Part shown: positions 21,192 through 30,215 of the stretch, in pieces
How the letters are laid out: each line of letters opens with the position of its first letter
Position numbering within the stretch: position 1 is the first letter of the stretch
Assembly: GCA_030682795.1 (NCBI GenBank)
Contig: JAUXNJ010000018.1
Location: 1-64,000, forward strand
Reading direction: 5' to 3'
Source of the DNA: Sphingobacteriaceae bacterium
GTDB taxonomy: Bacteria > Bacteroidota > Bacteroidia > UBA7662
DNA length: 64,000 nt
The notes under the pieces: model-generated
What the model saw: only the letters and a program-made list of their open reading frames with translations
Databases searched by the model: none
What the model was told of the DNA's origin: nothing
Program-made: the position numbers and the translations under genes

Positions 21192-22700
21192 ATGAGAAAG
21201 ATTAATAAACTGATGGTCGCCAATCGCGGCGAAATTGCCCTTCGCGTTATGCGCACCGCCCGTGAAATGGGCATTCGTACCGTAGCGGTATATTCTGAAC
21301 CCGACCGCAACAGTCCACACGTGCTTTTCGCCGACGAAGCCTACCTCATTGGTCCAGCCCCCAGCAGCCAAAGCTACCTCCGTGGCGATTACCTCATCGA
21401 ACTGTGTTTGCGCCATGGCATCGATGCCATCCACCCAGGTTATGGCTTTTTGAGCGAAAACGCAGGTTTTGCAAGGGCGGTGGAGCAAGCGGGACTCATT
21501 TTAGTGGGTCCGAGCGCCATCAGCATGGACCTCATGGGCAATAAACTCAGCGCCAAAAAGGCCGTTTCCGACTTCAACATCCCCATGGTACCCGGCACGC
21601 CCGGCGCCATCAGCGATATGGCTGAAGCCCGCAAAGTAGCCGAAAGCATTGGTTTCCCGGTGTTGTTAAAGGCAGCAGCAGGTGGTGGCGGCAAAGGCAT
21701 GCGCGTGGTGAATGCTTCCTCAGAATTTGAGGAGCAATTACAACTGGCCCAAAACGAAGCACGCTCGGCCTTTGGCGACGATGCCGTTTTTATCGAAAAA
21801 TACATCGGCTCGCCGCGCCACATCGAAATTCAGATCATGGGCGACCAGCACGACAATGTGGTGTACCTCTTTGAGCGCGAATGCAGCATTCAGCGCCGGC
21901 ACCAAAAGCTGGTAGAGGAAGCCCCTTCGAGCTGCCTCACCCCCGAAATCCGCAAAGCCATGGGCGAAGCAGCGGTGCGGGTGGCCAAGGCTTGTCACTA
22001 TTACGGCGCCGGTACGGTGGAGTTTTTGGTGGATGAAGACCTCAATTATTACTTCTTGGAGATGAACACCCGCTTGCAGGTGGAGCACCCGGTTACTGAA
22101 ATGATTACGGGACTGGACCTGGTTCGTCTACAAATTGAAGTGGCCGAAGGCAAAGCCCTCTCTTTCAAGCAAGAAGACCTTAAAATACATGGCCACAGCA
22201 TCGAGCTGCGCATTTGTGCCGAAGATCCGCGCAACAACTTTTTACCCGACATTGGCAAGCTCGAGCGCTACATTCGTCCGCAAGGCACCGGCGTTCGGGT
22301 GGATGATGGCTACGAGCAAGGCATGGACATTCCGATTCACTACGACCCCATGATTGCCAAGCTGGTGGTACATGCCGAAACCCGTGAATTGGCCATGGAC
22401 CGCATGATTCGCGCCATTGCCGAGTACGACATCCGTGGTTTTGCCACTACCCTGCCCTTTGGCACTTTTGTGATGCAGCACGAGGCCTTCCGCAGCGGGC
22501 ATTTTGACACCAAATTCATTGAGCGCTACTTTAAACCCGAGCTGCTCGACAGCCAAAGTGATGAATTGGTAGAAATAGCAGCCTTGGCGGCGGTTTTGTT
22601 CCAAGACCAAGTTAAAAAAGGCGGTCCAGCCGCAGCAACAGCCAGCAGCACCGCAGCTCCTACTGGCGGCATGAGTGCCTGGAGGATGCGCAGGTCGTAA
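21192..22700 (+). CDS. Biotin carboxylase subunit of acyl-CoA carboxylase
   Basis: The 502-residue ATP-grasp enzyme charges biotin with CO2. Signatures: KLMVANRGEIALRVMRTARE, GYGFLSENA, the Gly-rich loop AAGGGGKGMRVV near residue 165, the catalytic EMNTRLQVEHPVTE and the C-terminal biotin-carboxylase domain. It carries no biotinyl (MKM) domain; the tail is a Pro/Ala/Thr linker ending in SAWRMRR. It should therefore pair with a separate biotin carrier protein. It may serve the carboxyltransferase at 14017-15645 or acetyl-CoA carboxylase. Confidence 0.93.
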   Translation: MRKINKLMVANRGEIALRVMRTAREMGIRTVAVYSEPDRNSPHVLFADEAYLIGPAPSSQSYLRGDYLIELCLRHGIDAIHPGYGFLSENAGFARAVEQAGLILVGPSAISMDLMGNKLSAKKAVSDFNIPMVPGTPGAISDMAEARKVAESIGFPVLLKAAAGGGGKGMRVVNASSEFEEQLQLAQNEARSAFGDDAVFIEKYIGSPRHIEIQIMGDQHDNVVYLFERECSIQRRHQKLVEEAPSSCLTPEIRKAMGEAAVRVAKACHYYGAGTVEFLVDEDLNYYFLEMNTRLQVEHPVTEMITGLDLVRLQIEVAEGKALSFKQEDLKIHGHSIELRICAEDPRNNFLPDIGKLERYIRPQGTGVRVDDGYEQGMDIPIHYDPMIAKLVVHAETRELAMDRMIRAIAEYDIRGFATTLPFGTFVMQHEAFRSGHFDTKFIERYFKPELLDSQSDELVEIAALAAVLFQDQVKKGGPAAATASSTAAPTGGMSAWRMRRS

Positions 22701-22715
22701 ACGACTTTCAACCAC

Positions 22716-22757
22716 AAAAAAGCGCCCATCTCGTTATGAAATGGGCGCTTTTTATTT
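22716..22757. terminator. Bidirectional terminator, biotin carboxylase / S46 peptidase
   Basis: AAAAAGCGCCCAT (to 22729) pairs with ATGGGCGCTTTTT (22741-22753) around an 11-nt loop. The two genes converge on it. Confidence 0.9.
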
Positions 22758-22769
22758 TAAGCGGTTGGT

Positions 22770-24926
22770 TTATTTCACCTTCATTTCTTTGAGCAGAAAA
22801 TCGGCCTTGGCCACCTTGTCAACCACCCAAAGCACAAAGCGGATGTCGACGCCGATCGAGCGGCTGTAAGCCTCGTTCCAGGCAAAGTCGTTGATGGTGG
22901 CTGTGTAGGCGCGGTCGAAGTTTACCCCAATGAGCTCGCCTTTGGCATTCATCACCGGCGATCCCGAGTTGCCGCCCGTGGTGTCCATGTTGTACAAAAT
23001 GCCTACGGGCACATCCTTCAAACTCGGCTTCATGTATTGACTGATGTCTTGGTCTTTGTACGCTGCCACCAAGCCCTCGTTAATTTCGTAATCCCCTGAT
23101 TTTTCGCCTTTGGCAATTAGGCCGCTGATGGTGGTAAAAGGCGTTTGGTAAACCCCATCCTCGGGCTCGTAGCCGCGAATGTAGCCGTAGGTAAGCCGCA
23201 AGGTGCTGTTGGCATCGGGCACAAAGTCTTTCGGCTGCAAAGTAAGCTTGAGCTCCAAAAATTCTGGCAAAGCCGCCGATAAGGCTCCATTGGTATTTTG
23301 GTCGTTGACCCGCAAAAACTGCTGCATCATGTGCATTTCCGAAGCAATAAACATCAAATCGCCTCTTTGAGAGATGAATTTGGCTGGATTTTTATCGTAC
23401 AAAGCCAGCAAAGCCTCTTTGTTGCCAAAAGCAGTTTTGCTGAAGATGCGGTTGAGCATTTTGTCGATTTTCTGCGCGCGATCGCCTTTGCCGAATAAAC
23501 TGTTCAAGCTGCTCATCTGCTGGTCGGCGGGCCAATCCATGGCTTGATTGAGCATATAGGCCATAAAATCGCGGTCTAGGCTCACATCGTAAGCCCCAAA
23601 ACTGCGTTCGATGGCGGTTCTAAGACGCTTGTGGACGGCCTCTCGTACCGAATCTTGCACCGCTTTGTCGGCCACTTCAATTACCTGCCTTGCTTCGGCT
23701 GTAGCCACTGCAATTTGCATGGTAGCGGAGTTGCGCATAAAATACGACAACCACATATTGCGGCTGGCATCGGTTTTCATTTGGCCATACAAACTATCTA
23801 AACGCTCCAATAACCCCCCATAACGCGCCTGCAAAGCTGGATCGGCCGCAATAGCCGCCCGCATTTGGTCTTCTTCGGTCCGCTTTTGCGCCACCAAATC
23901 GATGCGCTTTAAGCCTTGCAGCTTGCCTTTGTAATTTTTGGTGGTATTGGCGAGGCCTTTTTGGCGCGAGGCCAGTGCAATGCCCTTGGCTTCATCGGCA
24001 GCACCTAGGCCTTTCATATAATCGATCAACCAATCGAAGGTTTGACTGGTGTACGGCAACAAATGATCGCGCTGGTACTCTAAAAATCCCGCAGGATAAT
24101 GGCGGAAAGTACGTCCTGGGTAGCCCATGATGAACACAAAGTCATCTTCCTGCACACCATTGGGATTTACTTTAAGGTGATTGGCGGGTTTAAACGGCAC
24201 ATTGTCTTTGCTAAAAGCCGCCCCACTGCCATCTGGCGCTACATAGGCCCGCACAAAAGCAAAATCGCCATTGTGTCGTGGCCACATCCAGTTATCGCTT
24301 TCGCCCCCAAACTCCCCAATGTTGCGCGGCGGCACATATACCATGCGGATGTCTTGGATGGTTTGGTAGTGAAAAAGCACATACGAACGCCCCACAAACA
24401 TCTCCGAAACCTCGTGTGCTTGTTTGGGATCCTTGGCCTTGGCCGCTTGTTCGATGCTGCGCATGGCCCGGCGAATGCCTTCTAAACGCGCTGCAGGATC
24501 GCTGATACCTGCTACAGCTGCCAACACCTGCGCCGACACATCGTCGTAGCTCGTAGTGATGCGCACGGTTAAACCCGCAGCTGGAATTTCCAACGATTTG
24601 TCTTTCGCCAAAAAGCCCTGCGATATATAATCGTTCTCCACCGAGCTAGCCGCCGCCACCGCGCCAAAAGCACAATGGTGGTTGGTAATGATGAGGCCTT
24701 CTTCCGAAACAAACGAACCCGTGCAGCCGCCTACCCGCACCAAGGCTTGTACCAAGCTGGTGCCTTCGGTGCTAAACAATTGTTCGGGCGTGAGTTGCAT
24801 GCCTTTGGCTTGCAGGTTGAGGCGCTTGAGCTCGCTCATGGGGAACATGCCCTCGTCGGGCGGCGACGCAAATACAGCGCTGGCCAAGCCGAAGGCCAGG
24901 GCGCTGCTGAGCAATATTTTTTTCAT
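22770..24926 (-). CDS. S46-family dipeptidyl-peptidase, DPP11-like
   Basis: This 718-residue secreted serine peptidase has a signal peptide (MKKILLSSALAFGLASAVFA). TNHHC holds the catalytic His near residue 84, and GGNSGSP places the nucleophile at Ser654. Residue 672, 18 positions after Ser654, is Arg (VNFDR). In Porphyromonas this position is Arg in DPP11, which prefers Asp/Glu at P1, and Gly in DPP7. The specificity is therefore predicted to be acidic. I use the ATG at 24926; in-frame ATGs at 24935 and 24947 would extend it. It acts in the periplasm on imported peptides. Confidence 0.92.
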   Translation of the reverse strand: MKKILLSSALAFGLASAVFASPPDEGMFPMSELKRLNLQAKGMQLTPEQLFSTEGTSLVQALVRVGGCTGSFVSEEGLIITNHHCAFGAVAAASSVENDYISQGFLAKDKSLEIPAAGLTVRITTSYDDVSAQVLAAVAGISDPAARLEGIRRAMRSIEQAAKAKDPKQAHEVSEMFVGRSYVLFHYQTIQDIRMVYVPPRNIGEFGGESDNWMWPRHNGDFAFVRAYVAPDGSGAAFSKDNVPFKPANHLKVNPNGVQEDDFVFIMGYPGRTFRHYPAGFLEYQRDHLLPYTSQTFDWLIDYMKGLGAADEAKGIALASRQKGLANTTKNYKGKLQGLKRIDLVAQKRTEEDQMRAAIAADPALQARYGGLLERLDSLYGQMKTDASRNMWLSYFMRNSATMQIAVATAEARQVIEVADKAVQDSVREAVHKRLRTAIERSFGAYDVSLDRDFMAYMLNQAMDWPADQQMSSLNSLFGKGDRAQKIDKMLNRIFSKTAFGNKEALLALYDKNPAKFISQRGDLMFIASEMHMMQQFLRVNDQNTNGALSAALPEFLELKLTLQPKDFVPDANSTLRLTYGYIRGYEPEDGVYQTPFTTISGLIAKGEKSGDYEINEGLVAAYKDQDISQYMKPSLKDVPVGILYNMDTTGGNSGSPVMNAKGELIGVNFDRAYTATINDFAWNEAYSRSIGVDIRFVLWVVDKVAKADFLLKEMKVK

Positions 24927-25016
24927 GCTTGACATATTTGGATGCACAATTTAGCAGGATTTCGCTGGAAATGGAAGTGAAGCCGCCTCCCCGCAGCAAT
25001 CGGCCCAAAATATTGC

Positions 25017-25024
25017 TATTTTTG
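25017..25024 (+). promoter_or_regulatory. -7 element next to the enoyl-CoA hydratase start
   Basis: TATTTTTG fits TAnnTTTG and ends only 4 nt before the ATG at 25029, so the transcript would start within a few bases of the start codon. No TTG is found at the standard spacing. Confidence 0.4.
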
Positions 25025-25028
25025 AGGC

Positions 25029-25808
25029 ATGAGTTACCAGTTTATCCTCGTTGAGCCGCGTTATGAGCAGCACATTGCCTTGGTGCAATTGAATCGTCCC
25101 AAAGAATTAAATGCCCTCCACCTCGAGCTGATGGCGGAAGTGCGCGATGCGTTGAAAAGTTTGGACCAGGACCCCGAGGTGCGGGCCATCATCCTCACCG
25201 GCAACGAACGGGCATTTGCGGCGGGCGCCGACATCAAGCAGATGGCTGGCAAAAACGCCATCGATATGCTGCTCATCGACCAGTTTAGCACCTGGGACAC
25301 CATCAAAAAAATCAAAAAGCCCATCATTGCGGCTGTTTCGGGCTTTGCCTTGGGCGGCGGCAACGAATTGGTGATGCATTGTGATATGGTAATTGCTTCG
25401 GAAACCGCCATGTTTGGTCAGCCTGAAATTAAAATCGGCGTGATGCCCGGAGCCGGCGGCACCCAGCGCCTCACCCGCAATGTAGGCAAGGTAAACGCCA
25501 TGGAAATGGTGCTCACCGGCAAATTTATCAATGCCCAACGCGCTTACGAGCTCGGCTTGGTAAACCGCGTGGTGCCAGTAGAACTCTACCTCGAAGAGGC
25601 CGTTAAATTGGCCCGGGAAGTGGTGCAACTTTCTCCCATTGCCATCAAACTGGCCAAAGAAGCGGTATTGAAGGCCTACGACAGTCCGTTGAGCGAAGGC
25701 CTTGAATTTGAACGCAAGAATTTTTACATGCTCTTTGCCACCGAAGATCAAAAAGAAGGCATGGCGGCCTTTGTGGAGAAGCGGGCGGCGGAATTTAAGG
25801 GCCGCTAA
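25029..25808 (+). CDS. Enoyl-CoA hydratase (crotonase family)
   Basis: The 259-residue crotonase-fold protein holds AFAAGADIKQM (oxyanion segment), Glu113 in GGNELVMHCD and Glu133 in GQPEIKIGVMPGAGGTQRL, the two catalytic glutamates of true hydratases. The C-terminal helix ends with AAFVEKRAAEFKGR. It hydrates trans-2-enoyl-CoA in beta-oxidation or an amino-acid degradation path. No other fatty-acid degradation genes adjoin it. The start is fixed by the close-lying promoter and the family N-terminus. Confidence 0.93.
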   Translation: MSYQFILVEPRYEQHIALVQLNRPKELNALHLELMAEVRDALKSLDQDPEVRAIILTGNERAFAAGADIKQMAGKNAIDMLLIDQFSTWDTIKKIKKPIIAAVSGFALGGGNELVMHCDMVIASETAMFGQPEIKIGVMPGAGGTQRLTRNVGKVNAMEMVLTGKFINAQRAYELGLVNRVVPVELYLEEAVKLAREVVQLSPIAIKLAKEAVLKAYDSPLSEGLEFERKNFYMLFATEDQKEGMAAFVEKRAAEFKGR

Positions 25809-25974
25809 AGCGAAAAAATCAGGCGCTATTAAAGTGCGGAGCAGATTGGGGGTGGTTTAACAAAAAGATAATCACCAAATGTTTTGGAAGATAAGGGTTT
25901 ATATGCAATCTTTGAAAGTACAGTCTTTGATAGTTTCAAACATTCAAAGACGTATGCATTCAGCCCCACTCCTC

Positions 25975-26568
25975 ATGGAAAAAGCACAAGTTAATAAAAG
26001 ACAAACTTCTGGTAGTATTTTGCCGGTGCTCTTGCTTTCCTTGCTATTGCTTTGGGGATGCGAAAAAAAGCCAAAAACCGTCCTCCATTACGATGTTTTA
26101 GAGGCAGAAATTAACGGGGTACACTATAAGTTTAAAGATCTAAGTGATGCCGGTTCCATTAGTCAGTATTTCACAATTCAAGGGGAACATAAGTCAAAAA
26201 ATGGCGTATATACATTTATTACCATTTCGGCATGTAATCTGAGCGATTGGCCAAATTCAAAATTCTTCCCCTTGGTCAAAGAATATTGCCCCTTTTTTCA
26301 AACAGATAGCTATGCTCAAATTTACATATCCGAACGAGGAAGTTTTACATCTACCATATTTATCACCCAAGATTCCATTCCCAACCCGCATTCGTTTATT
26401 TACTTCGAGAAATTTGAAGTACTTGATGGCAATAATTACGAAATCAAAGGCACTTTCAATATGGCACTAGCAGGTGAAGTTGGGGCCAATCCCCCCTCTG
26501 CGCCTGACTCTTGCTTTGTCAATGGTCGATTTCATTTGAAACGCCCTAGACGCAGCACTGTTGATTGA
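25975..26568 (+). CDS. Hypothetical lipoprotein
   Basis: The 197-residue protein has a lipoprotein signal ending LLLLWGC then EKKPKT. I use the ATG at 25975; earlier in-frame ATGs would put about 30 unlike residues before the signal. The mature part is beta-rich (DVLEAEINGVHYKFKDL, TFITISACNLSDW) and ends in a short basic tail. I recognise no family with confidence; it resembles many small Bacteroidota surface lipoproteins. Base composition is more A+T rich than its neighbours, which hints at acquisition. Confidence 0.65.
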   Translation: MEKAQVNKRQTSGSILPVLLLSLLLLWGCEKKPKTVLHYDVLEAEINGVHYKFKDLSDAGSISQYFTIQGEHKSKNGVYTFITISACNLSDWPNSKFFPLVKEYCPFFQTDSYAQIYISERGSFTSTIFITQDSIPNPHSFIYFEKFEVLDGNNYEIKGTFNMALAGEVGANPPSAPDSCFVNGRFHLKRPRRSTVD

Positions 26569-26645
26569 TTTTACACCTCAACACCTCCCATCCTTAAAAT
26601 TGAAATGGAAATTTCATTGTAGCCAGATTTTCGTTACTTCACAAA

Positions 26646-27539
26646 ATGGAACGCTCCGATTTCATCCGCGGTTTGGTGAGTATGAGTTTAATGACCTCCC
26701 TCTTCCCTTTACGCAGCCTCGAAAGTTTGGCCGCTGGTGCCAGTACCGAGCGCATGCCGCTGCTGTTTGTGGGTCACGGCAGTCCGATGAACGCCATCGA
26801 AGACAATCGCTTTACCCGCAATTGGCGGCAAATGGCACAAAAACTGCCCAAGCCCACCGCCATCCTCTGCATTTCGGCCCATTGGGAAACCCGAGGTAGC
26901 TGGGTAACCGGCATGGACCAGCCCAAAACCATACACGATTTTGGCGGCTTCCCTAAGGCACTGTTCGACACCCAATACCCAGCCCCAGGCAGCCTTTGGT
27001 TGGCACAGGCCACCCAGGAAGCCCTAAAACCCGCGTTGGTGGGGGCCGACGAGGAGCAGTGGGGACTCGATCACGGCACCTGGAGCATTCTCAAACCCAT
27101 GTTCCCAGATGCCGATGTGCCGGTGGTGCAGCTGAGTCTCGACCGCAACCTCAACGGCGAAGGCCATTACCGCCTTGCCCAATCGCTAAAAAGTCTCCGC
27201 CGAAAAGGCGTGCTCATTATCGGCAGCGGCAATATGGTGCACAACCTGCGGCTCTTGCAACCCTTGGGCGGCAATATGAACGCCGAACATGCACTGGGTT
27301 GGGCCCGCGAAGCCGGCGAGCTCTTTAACAAACTCATCCGCGAACGCCGCCACAGCGAGCTTACCAACTTCCGCAACCTCGGCAGCGCCGCACAACTCGC
27401 CATCCCTACCCCAGAACACTTCCTGCCGTTGCTTTATGTGCTCGCATTGCAGGAAAAAGACGAGGAAGCCGAGTTTTTCAACGACCAATACGTAGCTGGC
27501 TCGCTCAACATGACTTCCTTGCTATTTGGCCAAGATTAA
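26646..27539 (+). CDS. DODA-type extradiol ring-opening dioxygenase
   Basis: The 297-residue protein is of the class III extradiol (LigB/YgiD) family. Metal ligands are visible: His in VGHGSPMNA (about residue 44), His in ISAHWETRG (about 79), the active-site His in LDHGTWSILKP, and His in IPTPEHFLPLLY. The N-terminal segment (IRGLVSMSLMTSLFPLRSLE) looks like a signal or Tat-like leader with a weak twin-arginine, so export is possible. E. coli YgiD opens the ring of DOPA; the natural substrate here is unknown. Confidence 0.9.
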   Translation: MERSDFIRGLVSMSLMTSLFPLRSLESLAAGASTERMPLLFVGHGSPMNAIEDNRFTRNWRQMAQKLPKPTAILCISAHWETRGSWVTGMDQPKTIHDFGGFPKALFDTQYPAPGSLWLAQATQEALKPALVGADEEQWGLDHGTWSILKPMFPDADVPVVQLSLDRNLNGEGHYRLAQSLKSLRRKGVLIIGSGNMVHNLRLLQPLGGNMNAEHALGWAREAGELFNKLIRERRHSELTNFRNLGSAAQLAIPTPEHFLPLLYVLALQEKDEEAEFFNDQYVAGSLNMTSLLFGQD

Positions 27540-27564
27540 GCCGCTTTTTGGCCACTGAAATTGG

Positions 27565-27572
27565 TATCTTTG
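27565..27572 (+). promoter_or_regulatory. -7 element close to the antiporter start
   Basis: TATCTTTG fits TAnnTTTG and ends 7 nt before the ATG at 27580. A TTTTTG lies upstream but only 14 nt away, shorter than the usual 19. Confidence 0.45.
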
Positions 27573-27579
27573 GGAAGCC

Positions 27580-29070
27580 ATGATTCTGTCGTCACAAAAC
27601 ATCTTACTCATTGGGAGCATTTTGCTCTTTATCAGCGTCGTAGCTGGTAAAACCTCCTATCGCTTTGGGGTGCCTACCCTCTTGCTCTTTTTGGCAGTGG
27701 GTATGTTGGCCGGTTCAGAAGGCATTGGCGGCATTCATTTCGACGATGCAAGCATAGCCCAGTTTATTGGCATCGTGGCCTTGAACTTCATTTTGTTTGC
27801 TGGGGGGATGGATACTGACTGGAAAACCATCCGACCAGTTTTAAAACAGGGTATTGTGCTTTCTACGGTGGGGGTTTTGCTCACGGCTGTTTCGGTGGGC
27901 TATTTTGTGCACCTCATCACACCCTTTACGCTCTACGAAGGCCTCCTGCTCGGCGCCATTGTGTCGTCCACCGACGCTGCAGCCGTTTTTAGCATTCTGC
28001 GTTCTCGCAATTTGGCCCTCAAGCACAACCTGCGGCCTACCCTCGAGCTCGAAAGCGGTAGTAACGACCCCATGGCCTACTTCCTCACCATTGCTTTTTT
28101 GGGCTTGGTGCAGGAGCCCGACAAATCGCTGCTCACGCTCATCCCCTTTTTCCTGCAGCAAATTGCGCTGGGTGCGGTTTTGGGCGTGGCTTTTGGCTAC
28201 TTCCACACCTTCATCATCAACCGACTGCGACCCGATTTTGAAGGATTGTATCCCGTTTTGGTGATCGCGCTCATGTTTTTCACCTTTGCCGCCACCGATT
28301 TTGTGGGTGGAAACGGCTTTTTGGCGGTCTACCTGAGCGGCGTCTACCTCGGCAACCAAGAAATCATCCATAAAAAATCGATCCTCAAAGCCTTCGATGG
28401 TTATGCCTGGCTGATGCAGATTGTGATGTTCTTAACGCTCGGGCTCCTGGTGTATCCGAGCCAGATTGTGCCGGTGTTGCTGCCGGGACTGGTGATCTCC
28501 CTCTTTTTAATCTTTGTGGCGCGGCCCCTGAGCGTATTCATCGGTTTGTCGTTTTTTAAGATGAAGAACCGCACCCGCTGGTACATCAGCTGGGTAGGAC
28601 TCCGCGGCGCCGTACCCATTGTATTTGCCACCTATCCGCTATTGGCTGGGGTAGAAAAAGCGGGCGTCATCTTCCACATCGTCTTCCTCATTACCATCAC
28701 CTCGGTGCTGTTGCAAGGCACTACCTTGGCCAAGGTGGCCGACTGGCTGCACGTATCCTTGCCGCAAAAAGTGAAGCGCAAAAACAACATTGACATGCTT
28801 TTGAATGAAGGCATCAAGTCGGAACTCCGCGAAGTGCGCCTCCCGGCCGACAGCAGTGTAGCGGGAAAAAGCATCATCGAGCTAAAAATTCCCCGAAACA
28901 CCCTCATTGCCATCATTGAACGCGAAGGGAAGTTCATCACCCCCAACGGTGCTACCAAAGTGGCTGGCAACGATAAATTGCTGTTGGTTTCTGAAAATGT
29001 AGAAGGACTGGCGGAAGCTCACCGCATGCTCGACCTCGATTTTGAGGAAGAAGGCCTTATTTCAGGCTAA
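27580..29070 (+). CDS. CPA1-type K+/H+ or Na+/H+ antiporter (CvrA/NhaP2-like)
   Basis: The 496-residue protein has about 12-13 transmembrane helices over residues 1-390, with ELESGSNDPMAYFLT (the Asp in the ND motif binds the cation) and VGLRGAVPIVFATYPL. It ends in a cytoplasmic TrkA-C (RCK-C) domain at about 405-490 (SELREVRLPADSSVAGKSI). This domain order is that of CvrA/NhaP2 potassium/proton antiporters. The last 14 bp overlap the converging TonB-like gene. A promoter element sits next to the start. Confidence 0.92.
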   Translation: MILSSQNILLIGSILLFISVVAGKTSYRFGVPTLLLFLAVGMLAGSEGIGGIHFDDASIAQFIGIVALNFILFAGGMDTDWKTIRPVLKQGIVLSTVGVLLTAVSVGYFVHLITPFTLYEGLLLGAIVSSTDAAAVFSILRSRNLALKHNLRPTLELESGSNDPMAYFLTIAFLGLVQEPDKSLLTLIPFFLQQIALGAVLGVAFGYFHTFIINRLRPDFEGLYPVLVIALMFFTFAATDFVGGNGFLAVYLSGVYLGNQEIIHKKSILKAFDGYAWLMQIVMFLTLGLLVYPSQIVPVLLPGLVISLFLIFVARPLSVFIGLSFFKMKNRTRWYISWVGLRGAVPIVFATYPLLAGVEKAGVIFHIVFLITITSVLLQGTTLAKVADWLHVSLPQKVKRKNNIDMLLNEGIKSELREVRLPADSSVAGKSIIELKIPRNTLIAIIEREGKFITPNGATKVAGNDKLLLVSENVEGLAEAHRMLDLDFEEEGLISG

Positions 29071-29710
29071 AGCGGATGGGAATGGTGTAGTTCACCGCCA
29101 CCGCCTTTCCCCCTTGATAACCCGGTTGCCAGCGCGGCATGGCTTTCACAGCTTTAATGGCCATTTCGTCGAGACCAAAGTCCAATCCACGCAAAACAGT
29201 CACCTCCCCGATGCTGCCGTCGGCCTTCACCACAAAACTCAAATACACGATGCCTTGCACTCCTTGCTCGCGCGCAGCCGTGGTATAGCGCGCATTTTCG
29301 CTCAAATAGCGCAATAAAGCCACTTCTCCGCCGGGAAAAACAGGAAAAACCTCGCCTACGGGCACAAAGCTTTCGTCTCCAGCGTCGGGTTCTGGCGCTA
29401 CAAAGGGCAAATCAAAGGTGGGAATGTCGGGCAAATCGATGTTGTTGGGCAGCGGCTCAAAAGTCACCGCCGATTGAGTTGCCTCGGCCGATGCCCGCGC
29501 AGCTTTGGCTTCTACGGGCTTGGGCAATTGCATATGGATGATTTCGAAGTCGATGGCTTGCGGCCGATCATGCCAATCGGTGGGCTCGTTGGATGGGGCC
29601 AATTCAGCACTCCAATGGAAGGCGGTGAGTAAAATTCCTAAGCTGGTAGTCATGCCAAGCAGCAGGAAAAACGTACGGTCGTACTTGCGGAAAAAGGAGT
29701 TGGTAGTCAT
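29057..29710 (-). CDS. TonB-like energy transducer
   Basis: The 217-residue protein has one N-terminal transmembrane helix (about 13-30, TFFLLLGMTTSLGILL), a Pro-rich periplasmic linker, and a C-terminal TonB domain (about 130-217). That domain has GVQGIVYLSFVVKADGSIGE and a final YTIPIRFSLK. It should contact outer-membrane TonB-dependent receptors. ExbB/ExbD and a receptor are not nearby. It converges on the antiporter gene with 14 bp overlap. Confidence 0.9.
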   Translation of the reverse strand: MTTNSFFRKYDRTFFLLLGMTTSLGILLTAFHWSAELAPSNEPTDWHDRPQAIDFEIIHMQLPKPVEAKAARASAEATQSAVTFEPLPNNIDLPDIPTFDLPFVAPEPDAGDESFVPVGEVFPVFPGGEVALLRYLSENARYTTAAREQGVQGIVYLSFVVKADGSIGEVTVLRGLDFGLDEMAIKAVKAMPRWQPGYQGGKAVAVNYTIPIRFSLK

Positions 29711-29880
29711 AACAGGAAGTATTTGCTACCAAAACGCTTTACCTCCTCCCAGCTTGTGCACGCTGGCTTTTATGACAACTTGCTGACGATTGCATCAAAT
29801 GGAAATCCCCAGCAACTAAAGCCAGTAATGATGATTTGTCTTAAACGAGATTTGTACGCTGGTTTTACCACTTTGTCCTT

Positions 29881-29910
29881 TTGAACTCCATTAAAAACCT
29901 AATATCTTTA
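29881..29910 (+). promoter_or_regulatory. Promoter of the orphan nucleotidyltransferase
   Basis: TTG (29881-29883), 19 nt, then TATCTTTA (29903-29910), one base away from TAnnTTTG. The ATG follows after 5 nt, so the mRNA is nearly leaderless. Confidence 0.7.
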
Positions 29911-29915
29911 CAATA

Positions 29916-30215
29916 ATGAACCTCATCGCCTTAAACTTAGAAAAGATACATGCCCTTTGCTTGAAGCATAAGGTTCACAAGCTTTTTGTATTTGGCTCGG
30001 TTGTAAAAGACTCATTTACGAGTGAAAGTGATATTGATTTGCTAGTCGATTTTGATGGAGTAGACTTAAATGACTATGCAGATAACTACTTTGATCTTAA
30101 GGATGCCTTAGAGTCCCTTTTCAATCGTCAGGTTGATTTACTTGAAGAAAAAGGCATTCGAAATCCATTTCTGAGAAAGCAAATTGATTTTGAAAAGCAG
30201 CTTGTTTATGGATAA
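29916..30215 (+). CDS. MntA-like nucleotidyltransferase, no toxin partner
   Basis: The 99-residue minimal nucleotidyltransferase has GSX10DXD (GSV, ten residues on DID, LLVDF). It is the antitoxin type of MNT-HEPN systems. No HEPN gene follows: an ATG overlapping its stop opens a frame of only three codons (ATGGATAACTAA). The gene is intact with its own promoter, so it may be a leftover antitoxin or act on a HEPN protein elsewhere. It differs from the copy at 3163-3477. Confidence 0.8.
   Translation: MNLIALNLEKIHALCLKHKVHKLFVFGSVVKDSFTSESDIDLLVDFDGVDLNDYADNYFDLKDALESLFNRQVDLLEEKGIRNPFLRKQIDFEKQLVYG

Noticed and set aside
25107..25751. 214-codon minus-strand frame inside the enoyl-CoA hydratase gene
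   Set aside because: Antisense shadow; the plus-strand protein has both catalytic glutamates.
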